Shown here: positions 1 through 7,767 of the stretch, one piece after another
Numbering within the stretch: the stretch's first letter is position 1
Layout: the number at the start of each line of letters is the position of its first letter
Origin: Corynebacterium durum
GTDB taxonomy: Bacteria; Actinomycetota; Actinomycetes; Mycobacteriales; Mycobacteriaceae
Assembly (NCBI RefSeq): GCF_030408675.1
Contig: NZ_CP047200.1
Span: 620,001-684,000, forward strand
Direction: 5' to 3'
DNA length: 64,000 nt
Program-made: the position numbers and the translations under genes
The notes under the pieces: generated by a model
Databases searched by the model: none
Seen by the model: the letters and a program-made list of their open reading frames with translations, nothing else
Told to the model about the DNA's origin: nothing

Positions 1-249
1 GGTGCCCGTGCCGTAGGTAACCAGGCCGAGCTGCGCGTCCTTGGGGGCTTCGGACACAAACTCGGTGGTGGCTTGTTTTGCGGCGTCCATGCGGGTCTGT
101 CCACCCACGTCTTTTTGCAGCATGGACCCTGATGCGTCCAAAACGACGACCGTGGGATCCATGTTCTCCGTGGCCCCTGCGGGCGGCATCAACGCCAGTC
201 CCAGCCCGATGATGGTGCCGAGAGCTGCGAGTATTCGCGATCTGTGCAT
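1..249 (-). CDS. vWA-domain secreted protein (partial, C-terminus outside window)
   Basis: The minus strand reads an open frame from ATG at 249 to the window edge (83 residues). Residues 1-26 form a signal peptide (basic start, Leu/Ala-rich core, AGA-like cleavage region). It is followed directly by the start of a von Willebrand factor A domain, with the metal-binding MIDAS motif DASGSM at residues 38-43. A GAGGTG ribosome site lies 6 bases upstream of the ATG. vWA proteins bind ligands through a divalent metal. The role here is unknown, and the rest of the protein is needed to say whether it is membrane-anchored. It lies downstream of the hypC-hypD-pepE group on the same strand, separated by about 106 bases, so it may be its own unit. 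Confidence 0.75.
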   Translation of the reverse strand, partial: MHRSRILAALGTIIGLGLALMPPAGATENMDPTVVVLDASGSMLQKDVGGQTRMDAAKQATTEFVSEAPKDAQLGLVTYGTGT

Positions 250-355
250 GTGAAACACCTCTACCGTTGTCAACGTTTACGCTAAAGGAATGCGCGCTGC
301 GGTGGAGAATGTTCCCGCATACATGCGTTCGGTTACATGTTACCCCTAAACGGGG

Positions 356-982
356 TTACTGTGCGGCTAAGGTCGTGGCTATGCCGTCGTGAATATGCAC
401 TGCTTGCTGGTCGGTCAGCGGCAGGAGACTCAATCGGTCCGTGTAGTCAGCGATGATGGTGTGCACTGCCTTATCAAACATGGGGTTGCCCACGTGGGGA
501 ACAGGGTAGAAATCAACTGCGCCCAGCCCACGGGTATCAACACTGCCGTTGAGTTTGTTCGAATCCATATGCTCCATTGCGGTGCAGTAGCCGATATCAG
601 GAGTTGTAATGATGGAACCTGCGGAGTTGCCCATGTAGAGCTTCCCGGCGCGGATATGGTTTTTGACCAGGTCATATGCGCCAGTGCGTTTCAGCTCTTG
701 GAGCAGGTAGAAGGTGTTTCCGCCGTCAATGAACAGGGCATCAGCCTGAGTGATAGTCTGCTCAATCTCTGAAGGTGTAGCTGTGGAGAGTTCTAATTCA
801 ACAACGGCGAACCCCAAGCCTTCAAGCGCCTGTCGGTTTCCTGCGGTGTACTCAGACATGTCCACGGCCTCCGCTAACGCGGCGGTGGGAATAAACACCA
901 CCTGCGTGCCAACAGTGCTGTTACCTAGCACCGTTGGTACAAGCGATGTGGCCTGAGCAAAGTGGGAAAACAGCAGCATCAT
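356..982 (-). CDS. pepE: Peptidase E-like S51 family serine peptidase
   Basis: The 208-residue protein has the S51 (PepE/cyanophycinase) layout: a GGNTFYLLQEL loop, the nucleophile elbow GNSAGS (catalytic Ser) and a downstream PHVGN His. PepE enzymes are cytoplasmic and cleave Asp-X dipeptides. I start it at ATG 982. An upstream extension of the frame would run antisense-like through hypD and is not convincing. The start lies 2 bases after the hypD stop codon (TAG-TC-ATG), so the two are translationally coupled and part of one hypC-hypD-pepE unit. A peptidase in a hydrogenase maturation operon is unusual. It may only be a passenger. Confidence 0.8.
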   Translation of the reverse strand: MMLLFSHFAQATSLVPTVLGNSTVGTQVVFIPTAALAEAVDMSEYTAGNRQALEGLGFAVVELELSTATPSEIEQTITQADALFIDGGNTFYLLQELKRTGAYDLVKNHIRAGKLYMGNSAGSIITTPDIGYCTAMEHMDSNKLNGSVDTRGLGAVDFYPVPHVGNPMFDKAVHTIIADYTDRLSLLPLTDQQAVHIHDGIATTLAAQ

Positions 983-984
983 GA

Positions 985-2133
985 CTACAGTGCCCCAGCT
1001 GCAGCCGCAGCAGCCTCCCGGTTGATGCGCCCGAAATTGTAGTAGGCGGCACAGGCACCCTCGGGGGAGACCATGCAGGTGCCGATGGGTGTTGCGGGCG
1101 TGCAGGCGGTGCCAAAGACACGGCACTGCCAGGGCTTGATTTTGCCGGTCAGCACGGATCCGCATTCGCAGGCTGCGGGGTCGGGCACGCGGTTGCCGGG
1201 GATGGTGAAGCGCTTCTCGGCGTCCCACTGCGAGTATTCCTCTGCAATGGCCAGGCCGGATTCGGGAATCCAGCCAAGTCCGCGCCATTCGAAGGTCTTG
1301 CGCACTTCAAAGACACGCGACATGAGTTTTAGAGCCACAGCATTGCCTTGTTCGGAAACCACGCGCGCGTATTGGTTTTCCACGCGGGCGGGTTTGCCGT
1401 AGAGGTCGCGTGCCAAAAACTGCGTGAGCAGCATGTCCACGGCTTGAAGGATGTCCAAAGGTTCGAATCCCGCGATGACGGTGGGTTTGTTGTGCTGTGT
1501 GGGCAGAAAGTCAAAAGCCTTCGTGCCCACGATCGTGGCAACATGCCCCGGCGCGATGAAGCCGTCAACGTTGGTGTCGCCGCCATTGATGAGCGCTTGG
1601 AGTGGAGGTTCGATGGCAACGTGGTTGCTGAACACAGAGAAGTTGGTCACGTTGCCTACGCGGGCAGCCTCCAGCGTCGCTGCGGTGGAGGGCGCGGTGG
1701 TTTCAAAGCCGATGCCAAAGAAGATGACTTCCTTGGAGGGGTTTTCTTTGGCGAGCTTGAGGGCATCAAGCGGCGAGTAGACGAAGCGGACGTCGGCACC
1801 CCGCGCGCGGGCTTGCATGAGGGATTCGGTGGAGCCGGGCACACGCATCATGTCGCCGAAGCAGGTGAGAATGACGTTGGGCTGTTGGGCGAGCCACAGG
1901 GCGTCGTCAACCCGGCCCATGGGCAGTACGCATACCGGGCAGCCGGGGCCGTGCACCAGTTCAATGGAGCTGGGCAGTAGGTTTTCCAGCCCGTAGCGGT
2001 AGATGGTGTGGGTGTGCCCGCCGCAGACTTCCATGAGGGAGATGGATCGGCCTAGTTTCTCGGCGTCGTCATGGATGCGGGTGAGCAGGGCTTTTGCGGC
2101 GTCGGGGTCGCGGAATTCGTCAACGTATTTCAT
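985..2133 (-). CDS. hypD: [NiFe]-hydrogenase maturation protein HypD
   Basis: At 382 residues this is full length for HypD, the Fe-S protein that holds the Fe(CN)2(CO) unit together with HypC during active-site assembly. Visible family marks are MEVCGGHTH (Cys37), GPGCPVC (Cys65, Cys68) and FGIGFETTAP. A C-terminal Cys-rich part (ACECGSVLTGKIKPWQC, then FGTACTP) is consistent with the [4Fe-4S] ligands. It sits 8 bases downstream of hypC and is coupled to pepE at its 3' end. HypF, HypE, HypC, HypA and HypB are all present nearby, so the maturation set is complete. Confidence 0.97.
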   Translation of the reverse strand: MKYVDEFRDPDAAKALLTRIHDDAEKLGRSISLMEVCGGHTHTIYRYGLENLLPSSIELVHGPGCPVCVLPMGRVDDALWLAQQPNVILTCFGDMMRVPGSTESLMQARARGADVRFVYSPLDALKLAKENPSKEVIFFGIGFETTAPSTAATLEAARVGNVTNFSVFSNHVAIEPPLQALINGGDTNVDGFIAPGHVATIVGTKAFDFLPTQHNKPTVIAGFEPLDILQAVDMLLTQFLARDLYGKPARVENQYARVVSEQGNAVALKLMSRVFEVRKTFEWRGLGWIPESGLAIAEEYSQWDAEKRFTIPGNRVPDPAACECGSVLTGKIKPWQCRVFGTACTPATPIGTCMVSPEGACAAYYNFGRINREAAAAAAGAL

Positions 2134-2141
2134 AGTTCAAG

Positions 2142-2411
2142 TCACTCAATCTGTGAGGAGGTGAAGGATTCCAATTCGTCTTCGAATGTGCCGCCGCCGA
2201 GTTGTTTGATTTGTTTCAGCGTTTCGGTGGCTTCGGCTTCGTCGATTTTCCCGAGCGCGAAACCCACATGGATGAGGACCCAATCGCCAACGGCGAGTTC
2301 TTCACCAATCATGAGGTCGGTGGAAATCATGCGGGAGACCCCACTGATGCTCACTGTGGCTCGGGCTGTGTCGTGAATATCCACGACTTGGGCTGGTACC
2401 CCTAGGCACAT
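2142..2411 (-). CDS. hypC: [NiFe]-hydrogenase maturation chaperone HypC (copy 1)
   Basis: This small protein of 89 residues starts MCLGVPAQVV. Cys2, exposed after Met removal, is the essential residue of the HypC/HybG family. It carries iron with HypD and then escorts the large-subunit precursor. The middle is a typical acidic beta-barrel with GDWVLIHVGFAL. It is the first gene of the leftward hypC-hypD-pepE unit and is divergent from hypE; only about 70 bases separate the two starts, so the promoters must lie there or overlap. A second HypC lies at 14027. Confidence 0.96.
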   Translation of the reverse strand: MCLGVPAQVVDIHDTARATVSISGVSRMISTDLMIGEELAVGDWVLIHVGFALGKIDEAEATETLKQIKQLGGGTFEDELESFTSSQIE

Positions 2412-2480
2412 GTTTCACTCCTTCTGACGTGTTTGACACTACCAGCACCTGCAGGGGGTATCCGACTACCATGTGTTCAC

Positions 2481-3608
2481 ATGGATCCGAAGAATCGCCT
2501 CAACGACAACGAAGATACCGTCAACACCAATATCAATCGTGTGCGTGCGCGGCCGTTCCGCCTCACCGACGATTATGTGACCCTCGCCCACGGCTCCGGC
2601 GGCAAAGCATCAGCAGCGCTGGTGGAGAACGTGTTCTACGGCGGTTATGGCAATGAGGTGCTGGATGCGCGCGGGGATTCGGCGGTGCTTGCGTTGGCGG
2701 ACCTGGCTGCTGCTGGCTCCGCATCGGGTGGTGCTTCGGGTGCCGACGCCGCTTCCCTGGCGTTTTCCACCGATTCTTACGTGGTCAACCCCATTAACTT
2801 TCCCGGTGGCTGCATCGGTGAACTCGCGATCAACGGAACGGTGAACGATCTCGCAGTCGCGGGTGCGGAACCTGCGGTTATTTCCGTGGCCTTCATTCTG
2901 GAAGAGGGGCTGCCCATCGCGGAACTGCGCCACCAGGCCGAGGCGATGCGCGCCGCCGCTGAACGCGCCGGGGTGCGCATTGTTGCTGGGGACACCAAGG
3001 TGGTTCCTCAGGGTGCCTGTGACAAGATGTACATCACCACCGCCGGGGTGGGCATGGTGCCCGCCGGGAGGTTGACGGAGAAGCCACAGGTGGGGGACAG
3101 GATTCTGCTGTCTGGCCCAATTGCTGATCACGGCATGGCCGTGATGCTTGCCCGCGGCGACCTGGCCATTGCCGCTCCCATTGAATCCGACACGCAGGCG
3201 ATCAACCACTACACCTCCGCGCTGTTCAACGCCGCCTCGCCCCACTGGCTCCGTGATGCCACCCGTGGCGGCCTGGCCACCGTGATGAACGAACTCGCCC
3301 GCGACACCGGCCTGGGCATTGTGCTTGATGACGCCGCGATTTCCGTCCGCGATCTCACCCGTGGGGCCTGCGACATGCTAGGTATTGACCCCCTCTATGT
3401 GGCCAATGAAGGCACCTTCGTGGCGGTGGTCAGCGACGCGGAGGCGGACGCGGCTCTGGAGGCTTTACGAGCCGCAGGCTGCCCAGAGGCGGTGAGTATC
3501 GGACGCATCGTGGAAGAACCCGCTTCCTCTGTAGTGCTGACCACCGGCTTTGGTGGCACCCGCATGGTGGACATGCTGGTGGGCGACCCGCTGCCGAGGA
3601 TTTGCTGA
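2481..3608 (+). CDS. hypE: [NiFe]-hydrogenase maturation protein HypE (carbamoyl dehydratase)
   Basis: HypE dehydrates the carbamoyl group received from HypF on its C-terminal Cys to form the CN ligands. The protein has the AIRS/PurM-like fold signature (VTLAHGSGGKA near the start, VAGDTKVV, GAPI-type loops) and ends in the conserved PRIC tail with the reactive terminal Cys. From ATG 2481 it has 375 residues. A TTG at 2433 would add 16 residues with no family resemblance. Neither start has a strong ribosome site. It is divergent from hypC. Confidence 0.93.
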   Translation: MDPKNRLNDNEDTVNTNINRVRARPFRLTDDYVTLAHGSGGKASAALVENVFYGGYGNEVLDARGDSAVLALADLAAAGSASGGASGADAASLAFSTDSYVVNPINFPGGCIGELAINGTVNDLAVAGAEPAVISVAFILEEGLPIAELRHQAEAMRAAAERAGVRIVAGDTKVVPQGACDKMYITTAGVGMVPAGRLTEKPQVGDRILLSGPIADHGMAVMLARGDLAIAAPIESDTQAINHYTSALFNAASPHWLRDATRGGLATVMNELARDTGLGIVLDDAAISVRDLTRGACDMLGIDPLYVANEGTFVAVVSDAEADAALEALRAAGCPEAVSIGRIVEEPASSVVLTTGFGGTRMVDMLVGDPLPRIC

Positions 3609-3618
3609 CGCGGACTTC

Positions 3619-3978
3619 TTAAGCACGTTTGTCCGGCGGCACATACCATGCTTCTACGGGGATTTCCCGACCGGTCGGAGTATCGAAGATGCGTATACGA
3701 TCATCACGCACAATCTGCAAGTCGGAGCCGACCGGCATATCCCAAATGCCAATCAGGGCGGGTTCGATGGCACACAGATCGTTGAAGTCAACAATCCGCC
3801 AGTTGGCAAGATCGTTGAGATACTCGGTGGTGTCCAGGTGGCTCATGATCTGCCAACCATTGTCTGCGGGCATCTGAGATGGGACGCGAACCATCCACCG
3901 CACAACACCCGTTCTGTTAATAACGTTGAGCGTAGCCAGGCACGCGCCAGCATTTGGTATGAATTCCATGGATCCCAC
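3619..3978 (-). CDS. DUF2185 (Imm33-like) protein
   Basis: A protein of 119 residues from GTG 3978 (or 116 from ATG 3969). The stretch GWQIMSHLDTTEYLND followed by NWRIVDFNDLCAIEP and LIGIWDMPVGSD matches the DUF2185 pattern (GWRFFSGDE...EYLDD..N...YDLN.....P.I...L..P.GS). This family is called Imm33, a polymorphic-toxin immunity family, but many members have no toxin partner. It lies between hypE (convergent) and hypF (upstream, same strand). No toxin gene is visible beside it. The function is unknown. Confidence 0.7.
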   Translation of the reverse strand: MGSMEFIPNAGACLATLNVINRTGVVRWMVRVPSQMPADNGWQIMSHLDTTEYLNDLANWRIVDFNDLCAIEPALIGIWDMPVGSDLQIVRDDRIRIFDTPTGREIPVEAWYVPPDKRA

Positions 3979-4016
3979 TCAACCTGGTGCTTCGCACCCC
4001 CGCACTATGGTTAAAG

Positions 4017-6173
4017 TCACTGGTTGGAAGCGTAACGACGCCCTGCTACCGCCTGTCCCAGGCTCAGCCCGCCGTCGTTGGCGGGTACATGGTGGTGAGT
4101 AAGTAAGTGGTAGTTCGCCAACTCGTCTTGAAGAAACCGCATCAGGAGTCGATTCAGTGCGCACCCGCCGGTGACGCCAATGGTGCGGGTTCCGGCTGCC
4201 TCGGCGGCGGCTCGTAACTGCGCAGCTAGGAGCCGCGCAACCCCGTGGTGGAACCGTAAAGCACGCTCCGATATGTCACCGGGGGAAAGTAATTCCATGA
4301 ATAAATCTGGAAATGATGTTGCTGCGCTTGTTGTGCCACGGGCGTGATCGACTCGGCTCGCCACGTATTCAAGATGCATGGCAGCGTGTGCTTCAAACGT
4401 CGGGGTGATGCCAGTGAGCAGCCAGGACGCGGCGTCGAAAAGCCTTCCGAGCGAACTGCTCTGCACAACCCCGAACCCAGATTCCAGTTGTGAGGCCACC
4501 AGTGCAGCCTCCGGGGAGTCGGGGAGGGGAATGTTCAGGTCCCAGGCGTGGCTGATGCCTGCGGCGATCCGCCAGGGGTGATGAACGGCGCGATCTCCAC
4601 CCACCAGTGGAAACGAGGATACATGCCAGGTGCGGGACCAGCTGTAATCTTCCGCAATGGTGAGTATTTCCCCGCCCCAGATGGTGCCGTCCAGGCCGTA
4701 GCCTGTGCCGTCGAAAGCGCCGACCACCACTGGCCCTTCATCAACACCGTGCTCCGTAAGCAGCGACAATGCATGCGCATAGTGGTGTTGCACAGGTATT
4801 ACGTCAACGTTGAATCGTTCAGCCAGGCGCTCCGCCAGCGCAGTAGTGGCATATCCGGGGTGCAGGTCACACACCACCAGCGACGGTTCCGCGCGTTGAA
4901 TCCTGAGCATCTGCTCAACCCCACGGTCAAACGCCTGCTGGCTGGCCAGCGACCCCATGTCACCCACATGCGCTGACACATGCACACAGTCGCCGTGTGC
5001 CAGGGCAAACGTGTTTTTCAATTCGCCACCCACGGCTAGGACGGTCGGTCCCGGCGCGACCGGAATCGGCAGGGGCGCGTACCCCCGGGAACGCCTGCTC
5101 GGTGTAGTTCCCACAAACACTGAGTCCTCCACTGGAATGTGAATATCGCGGTCGTGCAGCACAAACTCGTCGGCGAGCGCGCCCAGCTTGGACATGGCAT
5201 CGTCGTTGGTGAAGCACAGCGGTTCGCCCGCCGCGTTGCCGGATGTGGCCACCATCGGGCGATCCACCAGCAGCGAATGCAACGGCGTGTACGGCAACAG
5301 CACGCCAATATCGCCCAGGCCAGGGGCGATGCCGGGGAGTTCCACGCGCGCCGATGCGATAACGATGGGTCGCGCCGGGGAGGTAAGTAGTTCTTCTTCC
5401 TCGGGGGTGAGGGTGACCAGTCGGCGCGCCCAGTCCAGGTCAGGCACCATGACGGCAAAGGGCTTATCAGGTCGGTTTTTGCGGCGGCGTAGTTCGGAAA
5501 CGGCGTCCTCATTGGTGGCGTCACACATGAGGTGGAAGCCACCGATGCCTTTGACGGCGAGGATGCGCCCGGCGTCGATAAGCGCCCGAGCTGCGGCGAT
5601 GCTCATGGAAAGCTGCGGCCCGCAGTTGGGGCAGCTGATGGGTTGCGCGTGGAAGCGGCGGTCGGTGGGGGTGGTGTATTCGGTCTCGCAGGCGGGGCAC
5701 ATGGGGAAGATCCGCATGGTGGTGTTCGGGCGGTCGTAGGGGAGGTCTTCAATGATGCTGAGCCGCGGGCCGCAGTTGGTGCAGGTGGTGAAGGGGTACT
5801 GGTAGCGGCGATTGCCGGGGTCTGCCATGTCCGCCAGGCACTCATCACAGGTGGCCACATCCGGTGGGATCAGTGTGCGTTCGCCCGGGTTGCTTATCGA
5901 TGCCGCGATGCTAAACCCCTTCTCCTCGCTGACGGGCAGGCTGGTGTCGGTGCGGTCAAGGACGTGAGCGAGCGGCGGTAGCGTTGCCAACACGTCGGTG
6001 ATGAACGCCTCAACGGCATCGCGGGTGCCTTGTGCTTCGATGAAAACGCTGGTGGCGTCGTTGCCGCAGAAGCCAGTGATGGGGTGGCGGGCTGCCACCT
6101 GTGCCACATGCGGCCGGAAACCCACGCCCTGCACTACGCCGCGTAGTACCACGCGTTGTCGAACCACGTCCAT
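4017..6173 (-). CDS. hypF: [NiFe]-hydrogenase maturation carbamoyltransferase HypF
   Basis: HypF (718 residues) makes the carbamoyl group for the cyanide ligands from carbamoyl phosphate and ATP and passes it to HypE. Domains in order: acylphosphatase (about 5-90, RGVVQGVGFRPHV); two zinc fingers (about 108-190, CDEC...CTNCGP and CPAC...CPNCGP); YrdC-like Sua5 domain (about 195-365, with KGIGGFHLMCDA); and Kae1-like carbamoyltransferase domain (about 390-718, with the metal-binding HHYAHA). All are intact. It is slightly shorter than the usual ~750 residues. It is transcribed leftwards, apart from the other hyp genes. Confidence 0.97.
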   Translation of the reverse strand: MDVVRQRVVLRGVVQGVGFRPHVAQVAARHPITGFCGNDATSVFIEAQGTRDAVEAFITDVLATLPPLAHVLDRTDTSLPVSEEKGFSIAASISNPGERTLIPPDVATCDECLADMADPGNRRYQYPFTTCTNCGPRLSIIEDLPYDRPNTTMRIFPMCPACETEYTTPTDRRFHAQPISCPNCGPQLSMSIAAARALIDAGRILAVKGIGGFHLMCDATNEDAVSELRRRKNRPDKPFAVMVPDLDWARRLVTLTPEEEELLTSPARPIVIASARVELPGIAPGLGDIGVLLPYTPLHSLLVDRPMVATSGNAAGEPLCFTNDDAMSKLGALADEFVLHDRDIHIPVEDSVFVGTTPSRRSRGYAPLPIPVAPGPTVLAVGGELKNTFALAHGDCVHVSAHVGDMGSLASQQAFDRGVEQMLRIQRAEPSLVVCDLHPGYATTALAERLAERFNVDVIPVQHHYAHALSLLTEHGVDEGPVVVGAFDGTGYGLDGTIWGGEILTIAEDYSWSRTWHVSSFPLVGGDRAVHHPWRIAAGISHAWDLNIPLPDSPEAALVASQLESGFGVVQSSSLGRLFDAASWLLTGITPTFEAHAAMHLEYVASRVDHARGTTSAATSFPDLFMELLSPGDISERALRFHHGVARLLAAQLRAAAEAAGTRTIGVTGGCALNRLLMRFLQDELANYHLLTHHHVPANDGGLSLGQAVAGRRYASNQ

Positions 6174-6220
6174 AGGGTTTCATGCTAGTGGGTGGGTCTG
6201 GTTGGGTGGGGAAGTGGCGG

Positions 6221-6351
6221 TTTGATAGATCATGACGCTCGTAACGGCCTTGAACAGCGCTAGTGCAAACTTTTGCATAGAAAAAGGTCTACCGGCGGGT
6301 ACGGAAACACCCTGTTTGTGTACCTGGCGATGGACCTACATGACAAGCACA
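6221..6351. repeat. Dispersed palindromic element, copy A
   Basis: The gap between hypF and hypA holds a hairpin at 6285-6337: arm AGGTCTACCGGCGGGTAC against arm GTACCTGGCGATGGACCT, with a ggaaacaccctgttt loop. A tail to its left contains AACGGCCTTGAACAGCG and TTTGATAGATCATG, and a TGACAAGCAC flank lies to its right. The same modules recur at about 28.8 and 52.7 kb (the latter inverted), and part of them at 59.4 kb. The arms differ mainly by substitutions that keep pairing or wobble. Confidence 0.75.
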
Positions 6352-6405
6352 GTCGCGGTCTTTCACATTGCCACCCCTGCCCGACTAGGCGCTAGATTCG
6401 AGTCT

Positions 6406-6738
6406 GTGCACGAAGTAGCGTTGAGTACTCAATTAGCCCGCCTAGTCAGCAAGGCTGCGGAGGGGAGACGGGTGCTCACCGTGCGCTTAGAAATAGGGGC
6501 GTTGCGGCAGGTGGTGCCGGAAACACTGGTGTATGCGTGGGGGTTTGTCACGAAGAATACTCAGTTAGAGGGTGCCGAACTGGATGTGGCCTGGGTCCCT
6601 GTGCGGCTGCGCTGCGCGGAGGGCCATGTGACAGAGAAACAAGGGTGGGGATTCGGGTGCGATTACTGCGATGCCTCCACAACCGTGGTCACCGGTGAAG
6701 AATTTAGAGTGATTGATATAGACGTTGAAGCTAGTTGA
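6406..6738 (+). CDS. hypA: Hydrogenase nickel incorporation protein HypA (copy 1)
   Basis: I chose GTG 6406 because it gives the Met-His-Glu start that binds Ni in HypA, and the family's usual length (110 residues). The longer frame from 6232 runs through the repeat element. HypA is a zinc metallochaperone that delivers Ni with HypB to the large subunit. The zinc site is unusual: the usual CxxC-CxxC is here RCAEGH on one side and CDYC on the other, so the first knuckle has one Cys plus a His. The ribosome site is weak. hypB follows after 18 bases. Confidence 0.88.
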   Translation: MHEVALSTQLARLVSKAAEGRRVLTVRLEIGALRQVVPETLVYAWGFVTKNTQLEGAELDVAWVPVRLRCAEGHVTEKQGWGFGCDYCDASTTVVTGEEFRVIDIDVEAS

Positions 6739-6756
6739 ATCCAAGGGAGGATCATC

Positions 6757-7542
6757 ATGGGTCGGTTCCACCGCCACGACGACGGAACGGTACACGAGCA
6801 CCATCACGGGGATCACCCCCACGATCACAGTCACCACGACCACGGCGACCATTCCGGCTACGAAACCGGGCGGGAACGCATTGAGGTGCTGGAGGATATT
6901 TTTGCGGAGAATGATCACTGTGCAGCACACAATCGGGACGCCTTCGATGCGCATAATGTGCAGGCCATCAACGTAATGAGCTCCCCCGGCTCGGGTAAGA
7001 CCACAGTGCTGCAGCACGTGTTGGCAGCGGCGCAGGCTGCAGGAATAAGAACCGGCGTGATTGAGGGGGATATTGAAACCTCACTGGACGCTGATCGGCT
7101 GGGTGGCTATGGGGCGCAGATTTCCTTGCTGAACACGGGCAATGGCTTTGGTGGGGAATGTCACTTGGATGCCCCCATGGTGGCGGCGGCACTGTCTAGG
7201 TTGGATCTTTCCGCGCTGGACCTTGTGCTTATCGAAAACGTGGGTAACCTGGTGTGCCCTGCGGAATTCGAAGTGGGGGAGCATCGCAAACTAATGGTGT
7301 ACGCGGTGACGGAGGGGGAAGACAAGCCTCTGAAATACCCGGTGATGTTCCGCTCTGTGGGGGCGGTAGTGGTGAATAAGGTGGATTTGCTGCCTTACCT
7401 GGACTTTGATCGGGAGCTGTTCCTTGCCAACCTGGAGAAAGTCAATCCGGGCGTTCCGGTGTTTGAGGTGTCGGCGAAAACCGGGGAGGGCATGGTCGAA
7501 CTGCTGCGCTGGTTCTCGCCAGAACTGAAGCCGGAGCTTTAA
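6757..7542 (+). CDS. hypB: Hydrogenase nickel incorporation GTPase HypB
   Basis: HypB (261 residues) is the GTPase that powers Ni insertion. Residues 3-35 are a His-rich stretch (about a dozen His in HxH and HHxH clusters) suited to Ni storage. The G domain has the P-loop SSPGSGKT at about 75-82, the switch-region ENVGNLVCP (metal-binding Cys at the dimer face) and NKVDLLPY for guanine binding. A GGGAGG ribosome site precedes the ATG. It is co-directional with hypA and the structural genes. Confidence 0.97.
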   Translation: MGRFHRHDDGTVHEHHHGDHPHDHSHHDHGDHSGYETGRERIEVLEDIFAENDHCAAHNRDAFDAHNVQAINVMSSPGSGKTTVLQHVLAAAQAAGIRTGVIEGDIETSLDADRLGGYGAQISLLNTGNGFGGECHLDAPMVAAALSRLDLSALDLVLIENVGNLVCPAEFEVGEHRKLMVYAVTEGEDKPLKYPVMFRSVGAVVVNKVDLLPYLDFDRELFLANLEKVNPGVPVFEVSAKTGEGMVELLRWFSPELKPEL

Positions 7543-7590
7543 TCTCGGGGCTTTTAACCTGGGGTGGAAACGGTGTGGGCCTGGGCGTCG

Positions 7591-7614
7591 TCACGCGTGT
7601 CACGTGGCGCGTGA
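7591..7614. promoter_or_regulatory. Inverted repeat upstream of hyaA (candidate operator)
   Basis: TCACGCG (7591-7597) and CGCGTGA (7608-7614) form a perfect 7-base dyad with a centre that itself holds CACGTG. It lies about 155 bases upstream of hyaA in the 225-base gap after hypB. A dyad of this size can bind a dimeric regulator. I see no match to a named consensus and no clear -35/-10 pair near it. Confidence 0.3.
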
Positions 7615-7767
7615 TGCGGCGTGCTAAACGGCAGGAAGTGGCAGGCCGGATGGCTACATTTGGGGGTAGTCGAATGTCCGAACTCCACCCACAGTGAGGG
7701 GCGTGGTTGATACGCTTCAACTAAAGGTGATTTTGGCGCATGAAGGCCGAAATCGAGGTCACCCGAG

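Noticed and set aside
6232..6405. Upstream extension of hypA
   Set aside because: It runs through the palindromic element and would bury the Ni-binding Met-His-Glu start.
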